A stretch of DNA of 64,000 nucleotides from Bidens hawaiensis (GCA_021521415.1 JAIQDT010000001.1:6448001-6512000), one strand, 5' to 3'. Positions 22,584 through 34,262 are shown, numbered from the stretch's first letter. Translations and numbers: made by a program. Notes: generated by a model from the letters alone, not told the origin.

Positions 22584-23478
22584 TGTTAGGCCATGATTTT
22601 TATATTGAGGATCCTTTATCCTTGACTGTCTTATGGATAGTTTATCCTTGAAATATACATCAGGATATAAAGGATCGACGAACCTCGGTATTGTTTGTTT
22701 ACTAATGATTGCGTTTAGTATGGTGATGTGTTAGACAGGTGTATCAACTTCAAGACGAATTTGCATCAATTATCCTCATGGAACATCCTATAGCTGGAAC
22801 ATGGATATAGGATCCTAATTCAACATAGCTGATTATGGACGAACTCTCTAGAAGATTGAAGTTTAAATATCATCAACGGCTGTGTGACTCATTCTTTCGC
22901 TTATTTCGCTACTTGGTGGCTATTGGCACGTGGTCAAAGGTAATGGAGCGGCTAGGTGGAAGACTTCCGGATAGATAGGAAATGTTGTTATTGATATTTT
23001 CTTATTTAATCGAGTAATGATCGAATAGGAAACACACATGTACTTACACACAGACTAGAGCAGAAACAAATACTATTAGCTTTCCTTGTAATCTCGATCA
23101 TATACTCTACAAACATTTGTAATCACTTTTTGTTCGTTAATGAACTCGACGATGATAATTTTCACTGTCCGGGGGTTTTTTGTGCCGGAGACCGAGATAA
23201 CCATATACTCATCGACCAAAGGTTACCTTGTTGATCATTGACTAAAGTACTTCGACCAAGGATTATATTATTAATCATTGACCGGAGCTATTTTACCAAC
23301 GATTACCTTGATAAGTTTTGACCGAAGCAAGACTATCTTGGTTAAGGGCTTTTTCCCTCGTAATCACATCTTTTTGTTCACCAATATTACGCTTATACAC
23401 TTGTCATTATCGAGTTAGCACCTTACCTCACATAACAGATTTGGATACTTGATCCTTAGCTGATTTTTGTCCAAAACA
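22584..23478 (+). repeat. 3' LTR of element C
   Basis: 895 bp, TGTTAGGCCATG to CCAAAACA, followed by the target duplication GTAAG and then the interrupted LTR of element A. Confidence 0.93.
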
Positions 23479-23672
23479 GTAAGTGTATGCCATATATGAT
23501 ATGTATGATAGTTTCGAAGTTATGAATGATTGCTTGTCGGTACGTGAACGATCTTCAGATATTGCAAGTATCTCCAAAGAAGGTAAGTGTTAGAATATGT
23601 AATTGTGTATAAAGTATGTATGAATGATAAAACGGGATATGATAGTGTGGAGGTATGGTTGTATGAATCTAG

Positions 23673-23835
23673 GGAACAGACCCTAATAATATATGCGAAT
23701 GTAGGGAACAGACGCTAATAATATCTACGAATAAAGGGAACATACCCTAATAATATATGCGAATTAAGGGAGCATACCCTAATAATATCTGCGAATGTAT
23801 GGAACATATCCTAATAATATATGTGAATGTTATCG
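23673..23835 (+). repeat. CCCTAATAATAT array (slot 2) in element A LTR
   Basis: About five units of GGGAACAGACCCTAATAATATATGCGAATGTA type (roughly 32-34-base period). Positional homologue of 8250-8415. Confidence 0.85.
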
Positions 23836-23927
23836 GGCGAAATATTCTTATAATACATAAATGAATGTATGTAAGAAAGAAGGAATGAACGTATGAAACT
23901 ATGTAAGAAAGGTAACAAGATAAGTAT

Positions 23928-23958
23928 GTTATATATATCTTCGGATATATATATATAG
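23928..23958 (+). repeat. Perfect TA-rich inverted repeat with TTCG loop
   Basis: TATATATATC-TTCG-GATATATATATA can fold into a hairpin with a C(TTCG)G loop. It sits at the left edge of the MITE-like insertion. Confidence 0.75.
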
Positions 23959-24309
23959 GGGATGGATCTTACGAGAAGTAAAATCATAACGAGAAGTGCG
24001 AGAAGTTAATCTGAACCATTGATTCTATGCAATCAATGGTTTTCATTGAATATGGTGTTTTTGTAATTACAAAGATCATATTACAGCATTAATTTAAGTT
24101 GAAAATGGTACATTTGTCTTTTTGGTATGCATAAGAATTCATTTGTTTGCCTCTTTCTATGCCTAAATCGTAGCTATCTCCTACAATATAGTCTACACTA
24201 CACATTAAACCTTAAATACACATGAAATTTTAAAATAAAAATACTAGAAATTTTTTTTTTGCATAAAAAATACACAGCTCATCTTCTACAATATGTGTAC
24301 ATTATATTT

Positions 24310-24590
24310 ATTATAACTACACGACATTTGAAAGTGTGCCTACACTATATTAGTTATGACTACACAAGATTTGAAAATGTACCTACACTATATTAGTTTC
24401 ACCTACATTGCATTAGATATGTCTACACTATATTAGTTATGACTACACAACATTTTAAAGTGTACCTACACTAGATTAGATATGTCTACTCTCCATTAGT
24501 TATCACTACTCAAGTACACAAAATTTGTAAATATGCTTACACTAAATTGCATAGCTATCCGCATTACATAATACCTACACTACGCTAGTT
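24310..24590 (+). repeat. Degenerate CTACACTATATTAGTTATGACTACAC repeats
   Basis: At least five irregular copies of ACCTACACTATATTAG / TATGACTACACAA, inside the MITE-like insertion. Confidence 0.7.
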
Positions 24591-24842
24591 GATTAAAATC
24601 GAGGAAAAAAACTTTACATTGAGATCAAATACAAAATTAATAATAATTAACCATGTTTTAGAATAAATGATTTAAGATCAATTGAATAATAATAACAAAG
24701 TTTTTTTTTTCATTTTTTAACAAGATAATATGTATGTGAATACAATATTCAAAAACTTAAAAAATTGTATGTGTTATGAATTATTACACCTAAAATCATA
24801 AGGTATGTATTATTTAAATATATTAATCAAGATGTTGCCTTT

Positions 24843-24844
24843 CC

Positions 24845-24885
<41 letters not shown>

Positions 24886-24888
24886 GCT
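24843..24888 (+). repeat. (ATT)n microsatellite
   Basis: About 15 uninterrupted ATT units, followed at 24936-24990 by an imperfect (AGTAAT) tract. An open frame through it would encode poly-Leu and then Ile/Val, and is not a gene. Confidence 0.95.
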
Positions 24889-25178
24889 TTTTTATTTGAT
24901 CAAATACACACTTACACCTATGTTGATTTCTATGCAGTAATAGTATTAGTAATAGTAATAGTATTAGTAATAGTAATAATAATAATATGTAACTATCATT
25001 AGTTGGTAACTTCTCATTAACTAAACCATTAATGAGTATGAGTTACAAACCAATACACTTTATAGTTTACCAATGTGTCCTTGTATTTAAATAACCATAA
25101 ATTAAAAAGAAATTATGTGATTGGTTAGAATCACTTCTCGCTTTTCTTCCACTAAAAATCACTTCAGAAATGATCATA

Positions 25179-25214
<36 letters not shown>

Positions 25215-25537
25215 TTTGTGAATGTGTTGTATATTGATTGTTTAACTAGAACTCATTCAGCGTAGCTGACTTTTAGTATGCATGCAGATAAATAGACTGA
25301 AGCAGTTGGCTTGAGGGAGACACCTGGCAGGAATCGAAGAAGCTGGCATCTGAAGATCTGTCATGATGTTTAAATAAGATATTTTAAGTTATGTTTGAAA
25401 GACAAGTTATGAATGTTTTGTAATGAATGTTTCAAATTTTATTTATTCAGCGAAAGTTTAATTTAACTATGATATTCTGAACTGTGTTTATTAGTTAATC
25501 CAACGCTACAGTAGGGCAACGGGACCAGAGCCTTACA

Positions 25538-27199
25538 GTGGAGAGGGGGGTTTCTAAAATACAGTGATAATAAATATAACTCGGATGACTCTTAAAAGTA
25601 GGTTTATGAAGTTAATAAATATCTAGAAAATATGAGTAATTTGATTGAAACTTCACTACTAGTCTAAAATATAGAGAAGAAAATAAACAATAAATAAATA
25701 TATAAGTTGGATGACTCTTAAAAGTTAAAAGTGGGGATGTTAAGGTGGTACATGTGTGAAATGGGAGGTTATGGGTTCAATAACCGTGTAAAAACAATTT
25801 AATCGTTAAAAAAAAGTAGGAGGGGGGTGGGGTGGTTAATTATATCGGATTGACGGGTTATAGGTTAGTAGGATGACGGGTTGAAATGTGCAACCCGAAC
25901 CTGACCCATATTATTATTCGCGTCAAATATTTCAAGCCTAAACAGCACACATAGATTTAGGTCGACCCAAACACGACACGTTTAATCTATTTATCAAAAG
26001 AAAAATAAAAAAATTGCTATAATTTAGAGTCGGTAGAGTAAATGAGTAACATGAAGATTTTTTAAAAATTCTTAAAAATCTTGACATTGAATTGAAAATT
26101 ACAAGTGTGTATTTAGAAAAATGAAAAACGAAAAAACACAAATAAAGATGTAATTATAAAAGGTTTTTTTAATAGGGAAACGGGTTAACATGTCAACCAG
26201 TTTTTATGTGGGTCAACCAAAAATATGTCGTGTTAGTCAACTCAAAACCTTTTTTTTCGTGTCGGTTTCAGATTATGTTTCGGGTCGTGTCAACGATTTC
26301 CGTTTGTAAGAAAGTATTAGTTGTTAAAGAGGGATTTTCGTTTCTTGTTTTTTTTTTTTGACTTTATGTCATATAGTGATATAGAACACACATGCTTTAT
26401 CATTTAAATCCGTCATAATATTTTGAGCCATCCCAAAATCAGTCCAAAACCTTATCAAAAATGATAAAAACTTAAACTGGTTTTAAAGAGACTCATATGT
26501 CCTAAACAACTTTTTTCTACCGTTTTGAAAACGTTTTTTTTTTCTTCTGTCTTCTCTTTAATTGACTGCTTGTCATCAATAAGTTCAAGAAGATATTATG
26601 CTATGTCTTTTCTTTTTTTTTTCTGTCGTTTTGGGAGTAGAATAAGAGTGGTGGGTTTATTAAAAATAATAAGAGTGTAATGATTAATAAATTTGTGGGT
26701 GGGAGTGTTAATCGTTCTTGCCTTTAGATTCACCAACTTTTGGTTAAGTTCTTCAACAAAAGAAGCCCACAAATGAAGCTATCCTATGATGTTGATGTGT
26801 CTAAGGTACATTCACTGTACTATTGTTTTTAAGAAATTATTACGACTCGTTTTATATCTTTCACAACTAAAAGAATCGGTCCTGGTAAAAACGACTGATT
26901 TGTCTGAAACTTGACTACCAATGAAAAATAAGGTGAAGAAAACAATAATAAAAATGAAAGAAATAATATCCGACCATAACATATCGGGGTCTTAAAAGCA
27001 ATTTATAAATCCAGTGATATATCTAAGAAAAACAAATGTATCTGGTTTTGAAATTTTTTAGTAAATATGAAGTTGTCAAATGAAACTCTTGTGTTTCAAA
27101 TATTAGGTTTACACATGTATCGTGTAAGACATGTGTCATGACTTTATTAGACAATATTAATAAAACAAATAAATAATCTCTTTATACAATTTGGAAATT
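25538..27199. other. Unclassified repeat-like sequence
   Basis: Two related phrases with GGATGACTCTTAAAAGT occur near 25580 and 25710. At 25850-26300 there are many ACCCGAAC/GGGTCAACC phrases of a kind common in dispersed plant DNA transposon remnants, but no paired ends were found. Long T and A runs. No gene seen. Confidence 0.35.
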
Positions 27200-28567
27200 G
27201 TAGTACATATACTGTTTACAAATCTAAACGAGAATAACAACAAATATAACATATATATACATAACTTGATTCATACCGAGGACATTAACTTGTGCTCCTA
27301 TAGTGAATTCTTCAACCGAGCCGAAGTTTAGTTGATCATTGTGTTGATACCGCACCGGAATTGTGTTGATAGGGACCTACCAAGACACGAGCATCACCTC
27401 CTAGTGTGCCTACTTATGTGGTCATTCTCTTGGTGAACAATCTGTTGTGGCCGAACAATCTGTGGTTCCCGGTTGTGGCTGAGGATTTTTGTTGAACAGA
27501 GGTCCCTTAAAACAGATTTCAGGCTACCTCTGTGAGATCGTTTGTTTCCCAGGGTACAACAGCCAAAACAGTATATACTGTCGGGATTACCCTAGCACCC
27601 GAACTGTATTTGTAACAAGAGATCGGGATCGAGAGTTGGAATTGAGAACACGTATCATCGGCAGGGAGCCGTTTGGTTTCATGTGCATGGTAACGAGTTG
27701 GTTAGGCTGTGTGTGCATTAGGGTCATGAGTGATCTGGTTTTTCGGTGTGTCGGTGTGTCAAAACTGCTCAATTAACCTATCTGTATATAGTGGGTTAGG
27801 TGATGAGTCACCATGACACTTAGCATGCTGACTCACCTTCACACATGATACATGGAGGCACGCAGCAGCTCATCACCAGAGGAGGACACATGGCTGGTGA
27901 CACACCTTTGTTACCGATACTTGTCACGCTCACACACATGGTGCTTCCACACGACGACACTTGTTACATGACCCGGTTGAACCACACATAAATACTAAGG
28001 CGACTCTCAAGCGTTCTACCTATTTGGGACAAACCCAATTCCATTTTTACCAATATTCAAGTTCTCAACTACACACTTTAGAGTATCTATATCGCATTCA
28101 TCTCTACTCCTTGGACTCGTTAATAATTAGTTTATCACTAATGAATACTAATAATTATTATTAGTCCAAATATTGCAGCAACCCCCCACATGAATGGAGA
28201 TCGATCCATACACTCAAGCGTCAAGTAGAGTTATAGCGGTTGAGCGTTGCTAGATGGGTAGTGTTAGCCTTGAACCTTCATTTGTGAAACATATTTAGTC
28301 TCCTAGTGGTTGGTAGACGGGGTGTCCTTGAACCAATCTTTTTTTGACGTAGATGTTATTACATTTCACACAACTCTCTTCCTGGTCTGTTTAATCCCAC
28401 ATTGTTGTGTCCGTTCTTGGTCATTGGACACTGGCTTGGTTTGCGAGAGTCTAGGATTTGCGCCCCCCCCAACAAGTTCATTCGAAGCGACCCTGATTCT
28501 CTCTCACATAAGTGATTTGATACTTAAATCATTATGGTTACCATTATCCACATATCATTAACCATCA
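27200..28567 (+). other. Retroelement leader-like sequence, unclassified
   Basis: Contains CACATAAATACTAAGG (a TATA-like element near 27988). Further on, the phrases CACTCAAGCGTCAAGTAGAG and GGTTGAGCGTTGCTAGATGGG (28195-28260) resemble, from memory, leader sequence of retroelements in this plant group. A 95-codon frame at 27489-27776 shows no family features. No LTR pair or target duplication found. Confidence 0.35.
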
Positions 28568-29200
28568 TGTCACACCCCGACCAAAGGTGACAGAACATGC
28601 CGGAGCGTAACATATTGATTGAACAGTAGCTCAAAATACACTAATTAAAGCGACAATTTTTTTTTAATTTCATTGATATTAACAAGTACACAAGTTCAAT
28701 AAAAAAAACAAATACATCAACTTTTGTATTTAGAATAAATATTCTAAGGTAAAACTAATATCTTCGATCTTGAAAAATATTAATTATTTGTACGTGTAGC
28801 ATGTATAAAAATAGAATTTGTCAACACGAATGTTGATGACAATACATAAGTTTTATATTTATTGAGAGCGGTTACTGTATGCTAATCTCTTATCATACGA
28901 TAGGTACGCGATATCTTCAAGCGTTCGATCAAAAATTTCAAAACGCGCGCCTGATTTTTTTTTAAAAGGGTAGGATCGTCAAAATAATTTCCAAAAACAT
29001 CCCTAAAATCACCCCAAAGAAATAACCGGCGACGATTAAGCGTTCGGAACAACTACCCTAAAAATTAGCTGAACAACACTAGACGAATAACGAAGATGGA
29101 GAAATCGAAAAACCCAAAATCATCTACAATGAGAAAAGAAAGAAGATCAAAACAAAACCTAGATAGACCTCATATTACTATTAAATCAGGTGGTTTTTAT
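28568..29200 (-). repeat. LTR-like repeat, copy 3 (diverged)
   Basis: Begins TGTCACACCCCGACCAAAGG, then CATGCCGGAGCG, AAGCGACAATTTTTT and GTCAACACGAATGTTGATGA, in the same order as the 47239 copy. Similarity fades after about 28930, so the right end is approximate. Confidence 0.55.
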
Positions 29201-29344
29201 GAGACTGTAATCTTTTAATTTAACCATTGATTCTGTAAGCATTTGACAAGCTTTTGTATTGCTTTGTACATTCTATATATTTCAAATGAAATTATGCTCT
29301 AATTTTGGGCTTAATCGTAGTACAATCGTTTTATGATTTGTGTT

Positions 29345-29760
29345 AATATGAATACATTTTCTAAGCGTTTAGAAAGAGTTTGGGATGCTTGTATCACTTT
29401 CTTGTATGCAATTAATTCTGGATATGTATGTAAGCCTTTTATAAGCGTTTATGATGTTTATAGAAAGTTGATGTATGGAGTTAACTCTGAATATGTCTGT
29501 AAGCGTTGACAAAGAGTTTGGGATTGTATCATTTACTTGTATGCAATTAATTTTTGGATATGTATGTAAGCATCTTATAAGCGTTTGGGATGATTATTAC
29601 AAGTTGATGTATGGATTTAACTCTGAATATGTCTGTTAGAGTTTTATAAGCGTTTGGGATGATTATATCATATTGATGTATGGAGTTAATTCTACATATG
29701 TCTGTAAGCGTTTTATAAGCGTTTAGGATGATTACAGCAAATTAATCTATGCACTTAATC
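29345..29760 (+). repeat. 68-bp tandem repeat upstream of the Ulp1-like gene
   Basis: About six diverged units of GTAAGCGTTTTATAAGCGTTTGGGATGATTATATCA...TTGATGTATGGAGTTAA. The phrase GCGTTTGGGATGATTAT recurs at 29581 and 29649, and GCGTTTAGGATGATTA at 29717, a period near 68 bases. It ends about 50 bases before the first coding-like sequence of the next gene. Confidence 0.85.
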
Positions 29761-29805
29761 TTAATGTAGTCTTAGGGCATTTATTAAGCTTTCTATGGTG
29801 ATTCA

Positions 29806-32490
29806 GTTAAAGATAAGAAGGCAGGGGATAAAAAGAATGATCTCAAACGAAAGAGTGTTGATAAGAATACTAACCAAGTTGATGCTGGGGTGAAAAGCTT
29901 AAAACAAAACATGTTGAAGCAAACTCTGATTCGGACTTTGAAGCTCCAATTAACAAGTTTTTAACAAAGAAGAGGAAAGATGTAGAAGACAGTACTTCTA
30001 ACTCAGTCTTTCAAAACCAAAGACAAAAATTGTTAAAGAAAAGAAGCTAGCTGAAAGGATACAAAGGAAACGTTTTATTGAATTTATAAACAAGAAGTTG
30101 CGAGTCAGATGTGCACAATTTAACATTGTGGATGCAGTGATAGAAATGAACTCTGATCAAAAAGTTTGTTTGGAAAAAATAGGATTTGGGACAATGTTAA
30201 AACTACAAGTAAACCAAACTCCATCAATGTTAGGGCATTGGTTGCTGGTGAACTATGATCAGCGGTTTAATGAATTGAACATCGGCAGCAGTGTTATTAA
30301 AATAACAGCAGCAAAAGTTCATGAAGTGTTGGGGATACCAATGGGTAAACTACCAGTTTTAGAAAGGAGTAGACCAAGATTGGGGGATGACGCAACTACA
30401 TATCTATTCAAGAATCAATTCCTGACTACAAGAATAAGTATAAAGCATGTGAGAGAGAAGTTGACGGAAGATCAAGGAGTCGGTGACTTGTTTAAGATTA
30501 ATTTCCTTGTGTTGTTCAACACATGTATAGGATTTATAACAAAACCAACAACAATCAATCAACGATTCATCACCGCAATCGATAAACTATCAGATATTCC
30601 AAATATGGACTAGTGCAGGCGTGCAACTATGTAATTGAAAACTGAAGATGACAAAGGAAGTTTGGAAGGATGTCAATGAACAATACAACGGTCCAATCAC
30701 CTTTCTTGTGATGCTTTACAAACATGAGTACCAGAAGAGATATGGTCCATTTGGGGCTCCGCTCACAACACCTGCAGTCAACTACATAACAACAACTCTT
30801 AGAAAGATGGAGAAATACTTGTGTAATAATGGACATCCTATAGATGATGATTCTGAAAATGAGGAATACGCTCTTGCGTATGAGAATGTTGAAACGGTTG
30901 GTGTGGAAACTAATGTTGAAACTGCAAACAAAGGATTGATTGAGCCTACAACTGATACTGCTGATGTTGGAATTGCTGCTGGTAAAGTTGATGTTGCAGC
31001 TGCTGTTGAGATTGCATCTACTGGTGACAAGATAATTCCTGAGGCTACAGTTGATGTTGCTTCTGCTGATAAACCTGCAGATAAAGAAAAAACTGCTGAT
31101 AAACCTACAGATATAGTTGGTGAGGCAGCTGCTAGTGACAAAGCGATGCATCAGGCTGATGCAAATGGTATGAAAACTTGTTATTTTCTTCTAATAATCT
31201 CTCACGCGTATTTCTTTTAACGATACATTCATAACAAAACATTAGTATATAATAAAAAACATATAGGAGAAGTGAAACAGAAACAAATAATACCGATCAC
31301 ACTGCCGAAGACGAATTTGATGATGATGATGATATGTATTCACATTTGAGTTTGCAAAGGCCATTGGGAACACACACGCAAGAGTTGGTCGACTTTTATA
31401 TAACCCCACTTCAGCTGTCTGGGATGTCTGCTTACCTACCACCAATAGAAACAAAGGACCAGAAGGTGAGACATTTGATTTATTGAACATCTTAAATTAA
31501 TTAATAGCTATATTTTCATTTTACAGTCTTGGAATAAGGGAATGGATAAAATGTTTGAGAAATTTGAAAAACTTTGCTCAGAAATCAATGAATTGGTCCG
31601 TGAAGGAAATGGCAAACATCTATCTAATTCCAAGATCGTTGCTAGATGTTATGAACGGGAAGACAGATTCAACAAAAATGTTGTTCCCAAACCACAAGAT
31701 AGTGAGACCATGAAAACCAACCTCCTTAATATAGGTGAGAAAACAATCTAAATCTCTTTCAAATTTCAACCATATGCACTTCTTTAAAAAATATATTTAT
31801 ATGTCTTTGAAAGTTCCCACTTCTTATACAGCTGACACAATTGATTCAGTTCATTCAGACGTCGTAGTTGGAGATGCGGTGGGTTGTTAAGATTCTGTGG
31901 TTGGTGATGAAGGTATTGGTACTATTATAGTTATAGTTATACTAAAAATGCTCAACTAACTCTCATATCTAAATTTTTTACCCGAGAGGTTCACGAAATT
32001 TATAATCTATCTGAAGAAAAGATAAAAATCAAAGGAAACTGTTGGTGATGCAGTGGTTACCGATGCAGGCGTTGGTGATGCAGTGGTTGGTTATGCAGTG
32101 GTAACTACGGGGGTTAAGGGGGATCAAGAAGGTATATAATTTATAAAACTTCTTTTATTAACCTTAAAAGCTCAAACAAAACGATCAGATTATTATTTAA
32201 AAAGTTTATATGACAGATGCAGCTTTCATTGGTAATATTGAAGAAATTATAGTAGCAGAACTAGAAGGGAATAATAAACTTGATTCAATTGTTACTACAG
32301 CACTTGCGTGGGCTAAGGAAGGTATTAATATGGTTAAATTTCACTTCATACAAATTGAATGCTCATCAAACGCTCATGTTATTATGTTTATATTTTATAT
32401 GAAAGGTACACAAGTTGGATCGAAAGAGGACAAGATGGAAGACACTGTTGCAAATGCTCCAGTGTGTGGTGAAATTTCTAAAGAACCTTG
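29806..32490 (+). pseudogene. Truncated intron-containing gene, Ulp1-like N-terminal part
   Basis: A Lys-rich start (SVKDKKAGDKKNDLKRK) leads to a domain at 30098-30613 with MGHWLLVNYD-like (LGHWLLVNYD), VHEVLGIPMGKLP and FKINFLVLFNTCIG. From memory this matches the N-terminal region of plant Ulp1-like proteins linked to Mutator elements. A Trp codon is TAG at 30611, with small indels to 30648. An Ala/Asp-rich linker follows. Exons at 31267-31465, 31527-31734 and from 31832 have GT/AG borders, and the last joins agree in phase. Repeated VGDAV units (31860-32130) contain a stop. The expected C-terminal His-Asp-Cys protease domain is absent; sequence ends where an Athila-like LTR starts. Confidence 0.6.
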
Positions 32491-32591
32491 ACATAATACT
32501 AAATATTTATGTTTCCCGTGCATTTTTTATTTAATATTTTAATAGTTTATATTCGTTTTTAGTCTAGATTTGTATACTACTAACACTCTTA

Positions 32592-34240
32592 TGTTTCGTA
32601 GGTTCTGGAAGTTGACCGTGATTGAAAAGGGAGAAAAATGAGTTAAAAAGAGCCAAAACGGAGATCTGGAATGCGTCAAAAGGAACCGGACAGAGAACCA
32701 GCCAGACCAGTCCGGTCTGACCGGCCACCGTATTTTCACACACCGCGCCGCGCGGTGGGAATGCATTATGCGGCCGCGCGGCGCCTAGGCACACCTGATG
32801 ATATCTTTTATTTGGTTTTTGTTACTGTTGGGCCCTGTTTTCAGTATTTAAACATCCCTAACTTTAACCTGAACATAACCTGCTACCCTCAGACGAATTT
32901 GGAGTTTTAGAGAGCTATTATTCTAGTTTTGTGGAGATTTTGAAGACACAAGAACAACCGGTGAAGAGTAAGACGTTTGCGATTGAAGATTACGGGTTTT
33001 ATCATCTCTGATTTCCCGTTCTTTATATTTTCACCATGTTTTCGGTTTTATTTGTTTTGTTTGATTTAGATTATACCATGCTAGGCTAAACTTCATAAAC
33101 TACCTAGGTCGTGATGAACCTTTGTTCGGTTTGATTTTAATTGAGATTTGTTTCGTTATGGATTTTATGTTTTAAGTAAATTGTTGAGTTTGAATTAATT
33201 GATGCGTATGATTGCTTGGTTCTATTTACTTGGATTTATATTTTCACATTGCCCTTGGTGATTGTTTTATAGGATAAGGTTTTGTTAGGTCATTTACTGT
33301 TTGTTTTTGACTAGTTTATGAATGATATCGATTAAGATCATAGAAACAATAAAACTAATTAAATAAATAAAAGTGAGCTGCTAGCTTAGATAGCTATAAG
33401 GTGATATGTTATTGATAGATCTTTGTTGGTCAGGATTGCTATATTTAGTTCTTCGTAAGGAGTTCGTCTAGGTTTAATCGTCAACTTAGTCTATTAAGTC
33501 AATTAAGTCTAGTTAGTTATCTTTGATATCCGCGCTGTAAGGTAGTATTTCGTCATAAAGATACTTAGACATAAATTATTAAATAACCGTAAGGATATTT
33601 AATTCATAAAACTGGTGAGTCTTAAAGCTTGTTAGAAATCCATAGGTGTCTTCTTGGAGGTCAAGGGTCATGTCCGGGTTTTTTGTCAAGGGTCTATTTC
33701 ACGATCCCAGTTCCATAACCTAAGTTTCCCAGTTAATTGATTGCCGCAACTTAGGGGATTCTAGCCTAGGTAGTTGCTTTTATCATATGAATTAATCTAA
33801 GTGTCTTCATTAGTTTATTATTTTAATCAATTAGGGTTAAGTTTATTATATTTAATTAATTATTTTAAATTAATGATTATGTTTTATTATTATTTAATTA
33901 ATTAGGGTTTATTTTAATTAATTAAATATTAATTAAATAATTATGGTTATTTAAGTAATCATTAGTTAATCATTATTTAGGTTTTAATTAATTTTTTTTA
34001 AACTGCTCCCCTTATATATTATTATTAAATAGTCGTGTCGTTTAGTCGAGTCTAATTAGCTAGTTTCGTAATTTATAGAGTCTCGTGGGTTCGATACCCG
34101 GACTTACTTAGCTATACTAGAGTCGACCGGTACACTTGCCGGTTAGTAGTGTAAGTTAAGTTTAAAAGTCTAGAGTATTACTTAGTGCCTAGTTTAGCGT
34201 AATTTTAGTTAATAATTTTTTGACTACTTTTAGCACATCA
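32592..34240 (+). repeat. 5' LTR of element D (left end approximate)
   Basis: Ends TTTTAGCACATCA just before the primer site. It contains a GC-rich block rich in CGCG/GGCGCC (32725-32790), a TATA-like CAGTATTTAAACATCC (about 32841) and, near the end, CTCGTGGGTTCGATACCCGG (34083-34102), which is typical of LTRs in this lineage. Short open frames on both strands across 32539-32910 are GC-rich shadows. Confidence 0.6.
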
Positions 34241-34242
34241 AG

Positions 34243-34262
34243 TTTTTTTCGCCAATGTCAGG
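34243..34262 (+). other. Degenerate primer binding site of element D
   Basis: TTTTTTTCGCCAATGTCAGG is a mutated form of the TTTGGCGCCGTTGCCGGGG site used by Athila-type elements (tRNA-Asp). It lies right after the LTR end CATCA. Confidence 0.6.

Larger units (their letters stand above)
12545..23478 (+). mobile_element. Complete Tat-lineage Ty3 retrotransposon (element C)
   Basis: The 10,934-bp element has LTRs of about 0.9 kb starting TGTTAGGCCA and ending CCAAAACA, and a 5-bp target duplication GTAAG (12540-12544 and 23479-23483). The order is 5' LTR, primer site, gag, protease, RT, RNase H, a second archaeal-type RNase H, truncated integrase, long spacer, antisense gene, polypurine tract and 3' LTR. 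The second RNase H and an antisense gene near the 3' LTR are known features of Tat/Ogre/Retand/Grande relatives. Coding regions are broken, so it is immobile unless helped. The whole element is strongly enriched in GGATCC. Confidence 0.92.
23945..25212. mobile_element. MITE-like insertion flanked by TA repeats
   Basis: About 1.2 kb interrupts the LTR of element A. The left end is a TA tract followed by GGGGATGGATCTTACGAGAAG. The right end has CACTTCTCGCTTTTC, then ATCAT and a (TA)n tract (25192-25212). CGAGAAGT near the left and ACTTCTCG near the right are complementary. The inside is AT-rich with several copies of a CTACACTATATTAGTTATGAC phrase (24310-24560). Flanking (TA)n recalls Micron-type elements that target TA microsatellites. 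The class is uncertain and no transposase is present. Confidence 0.5.
6158..25537 (+). mobile_element. Truncated Tekay/Del-type Ty3 chromovirus (element A) with nested insertions
   Basis: Only the 3' part remains: integrase from just upstream of its zinc-binding domain, a chromodomain-like end, a polypurine tract and the 3' LTR. The 5' break is near 6158, where similarity to the integrase of element B starts. Without insertions the remnant is about 5.5 kb. Inserted later are a solo LTR (6700-8858), a Copia remnant (about 11030-12425), a full Tat-type element (12545-23478) and a MITE-like piece (about 23945-25212). The LTR start (TGTAAC) and end (CTTACA) match those of element B. No target duplication can be checked because the 5' end is lost. 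Confidence 0.85.
9733..25537 (+). repeat. 3' LTR of element A, interrupted by three insertions
   Basis: LTR pieces are 9733 to about 11029, about 12426-12544, 23484 to about 23945, and about 25213-25537, together about 2.2 kb. They align in order to the solo LTR at 6700-8858. It begins TGTAACATCC, has a TATA box (TATAAATA, 9916), a CGTATATGT array, the GC module, the CCCTAATAATAT array and the end CCTTACA. The deletion of the splice-donor region coincides with the Copia remnant. Confidence 0.85.

Noticed and set aside
24805..25002. 65-codon frame with poly-Leu
   Set aside because: Encoded by the ATT microsatellite.
27489..27776. 95-codon plus-strand frame
   Set aside because: No domain, no splice support and no homologous copy in the window; the surroundings look like retroelement leader.
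30627..31151. Long minus-strand frames opposite the Ulp1-like gene
   Set aside because: The plus strand carries the family-like domain and splice sites; the minus frames are Ser/Ala-rich shadows.
32539..32910. Three short frames on both strands
   Set aside because: They span the GC-rich promoter-side part of the element D LTR and have no protein features.
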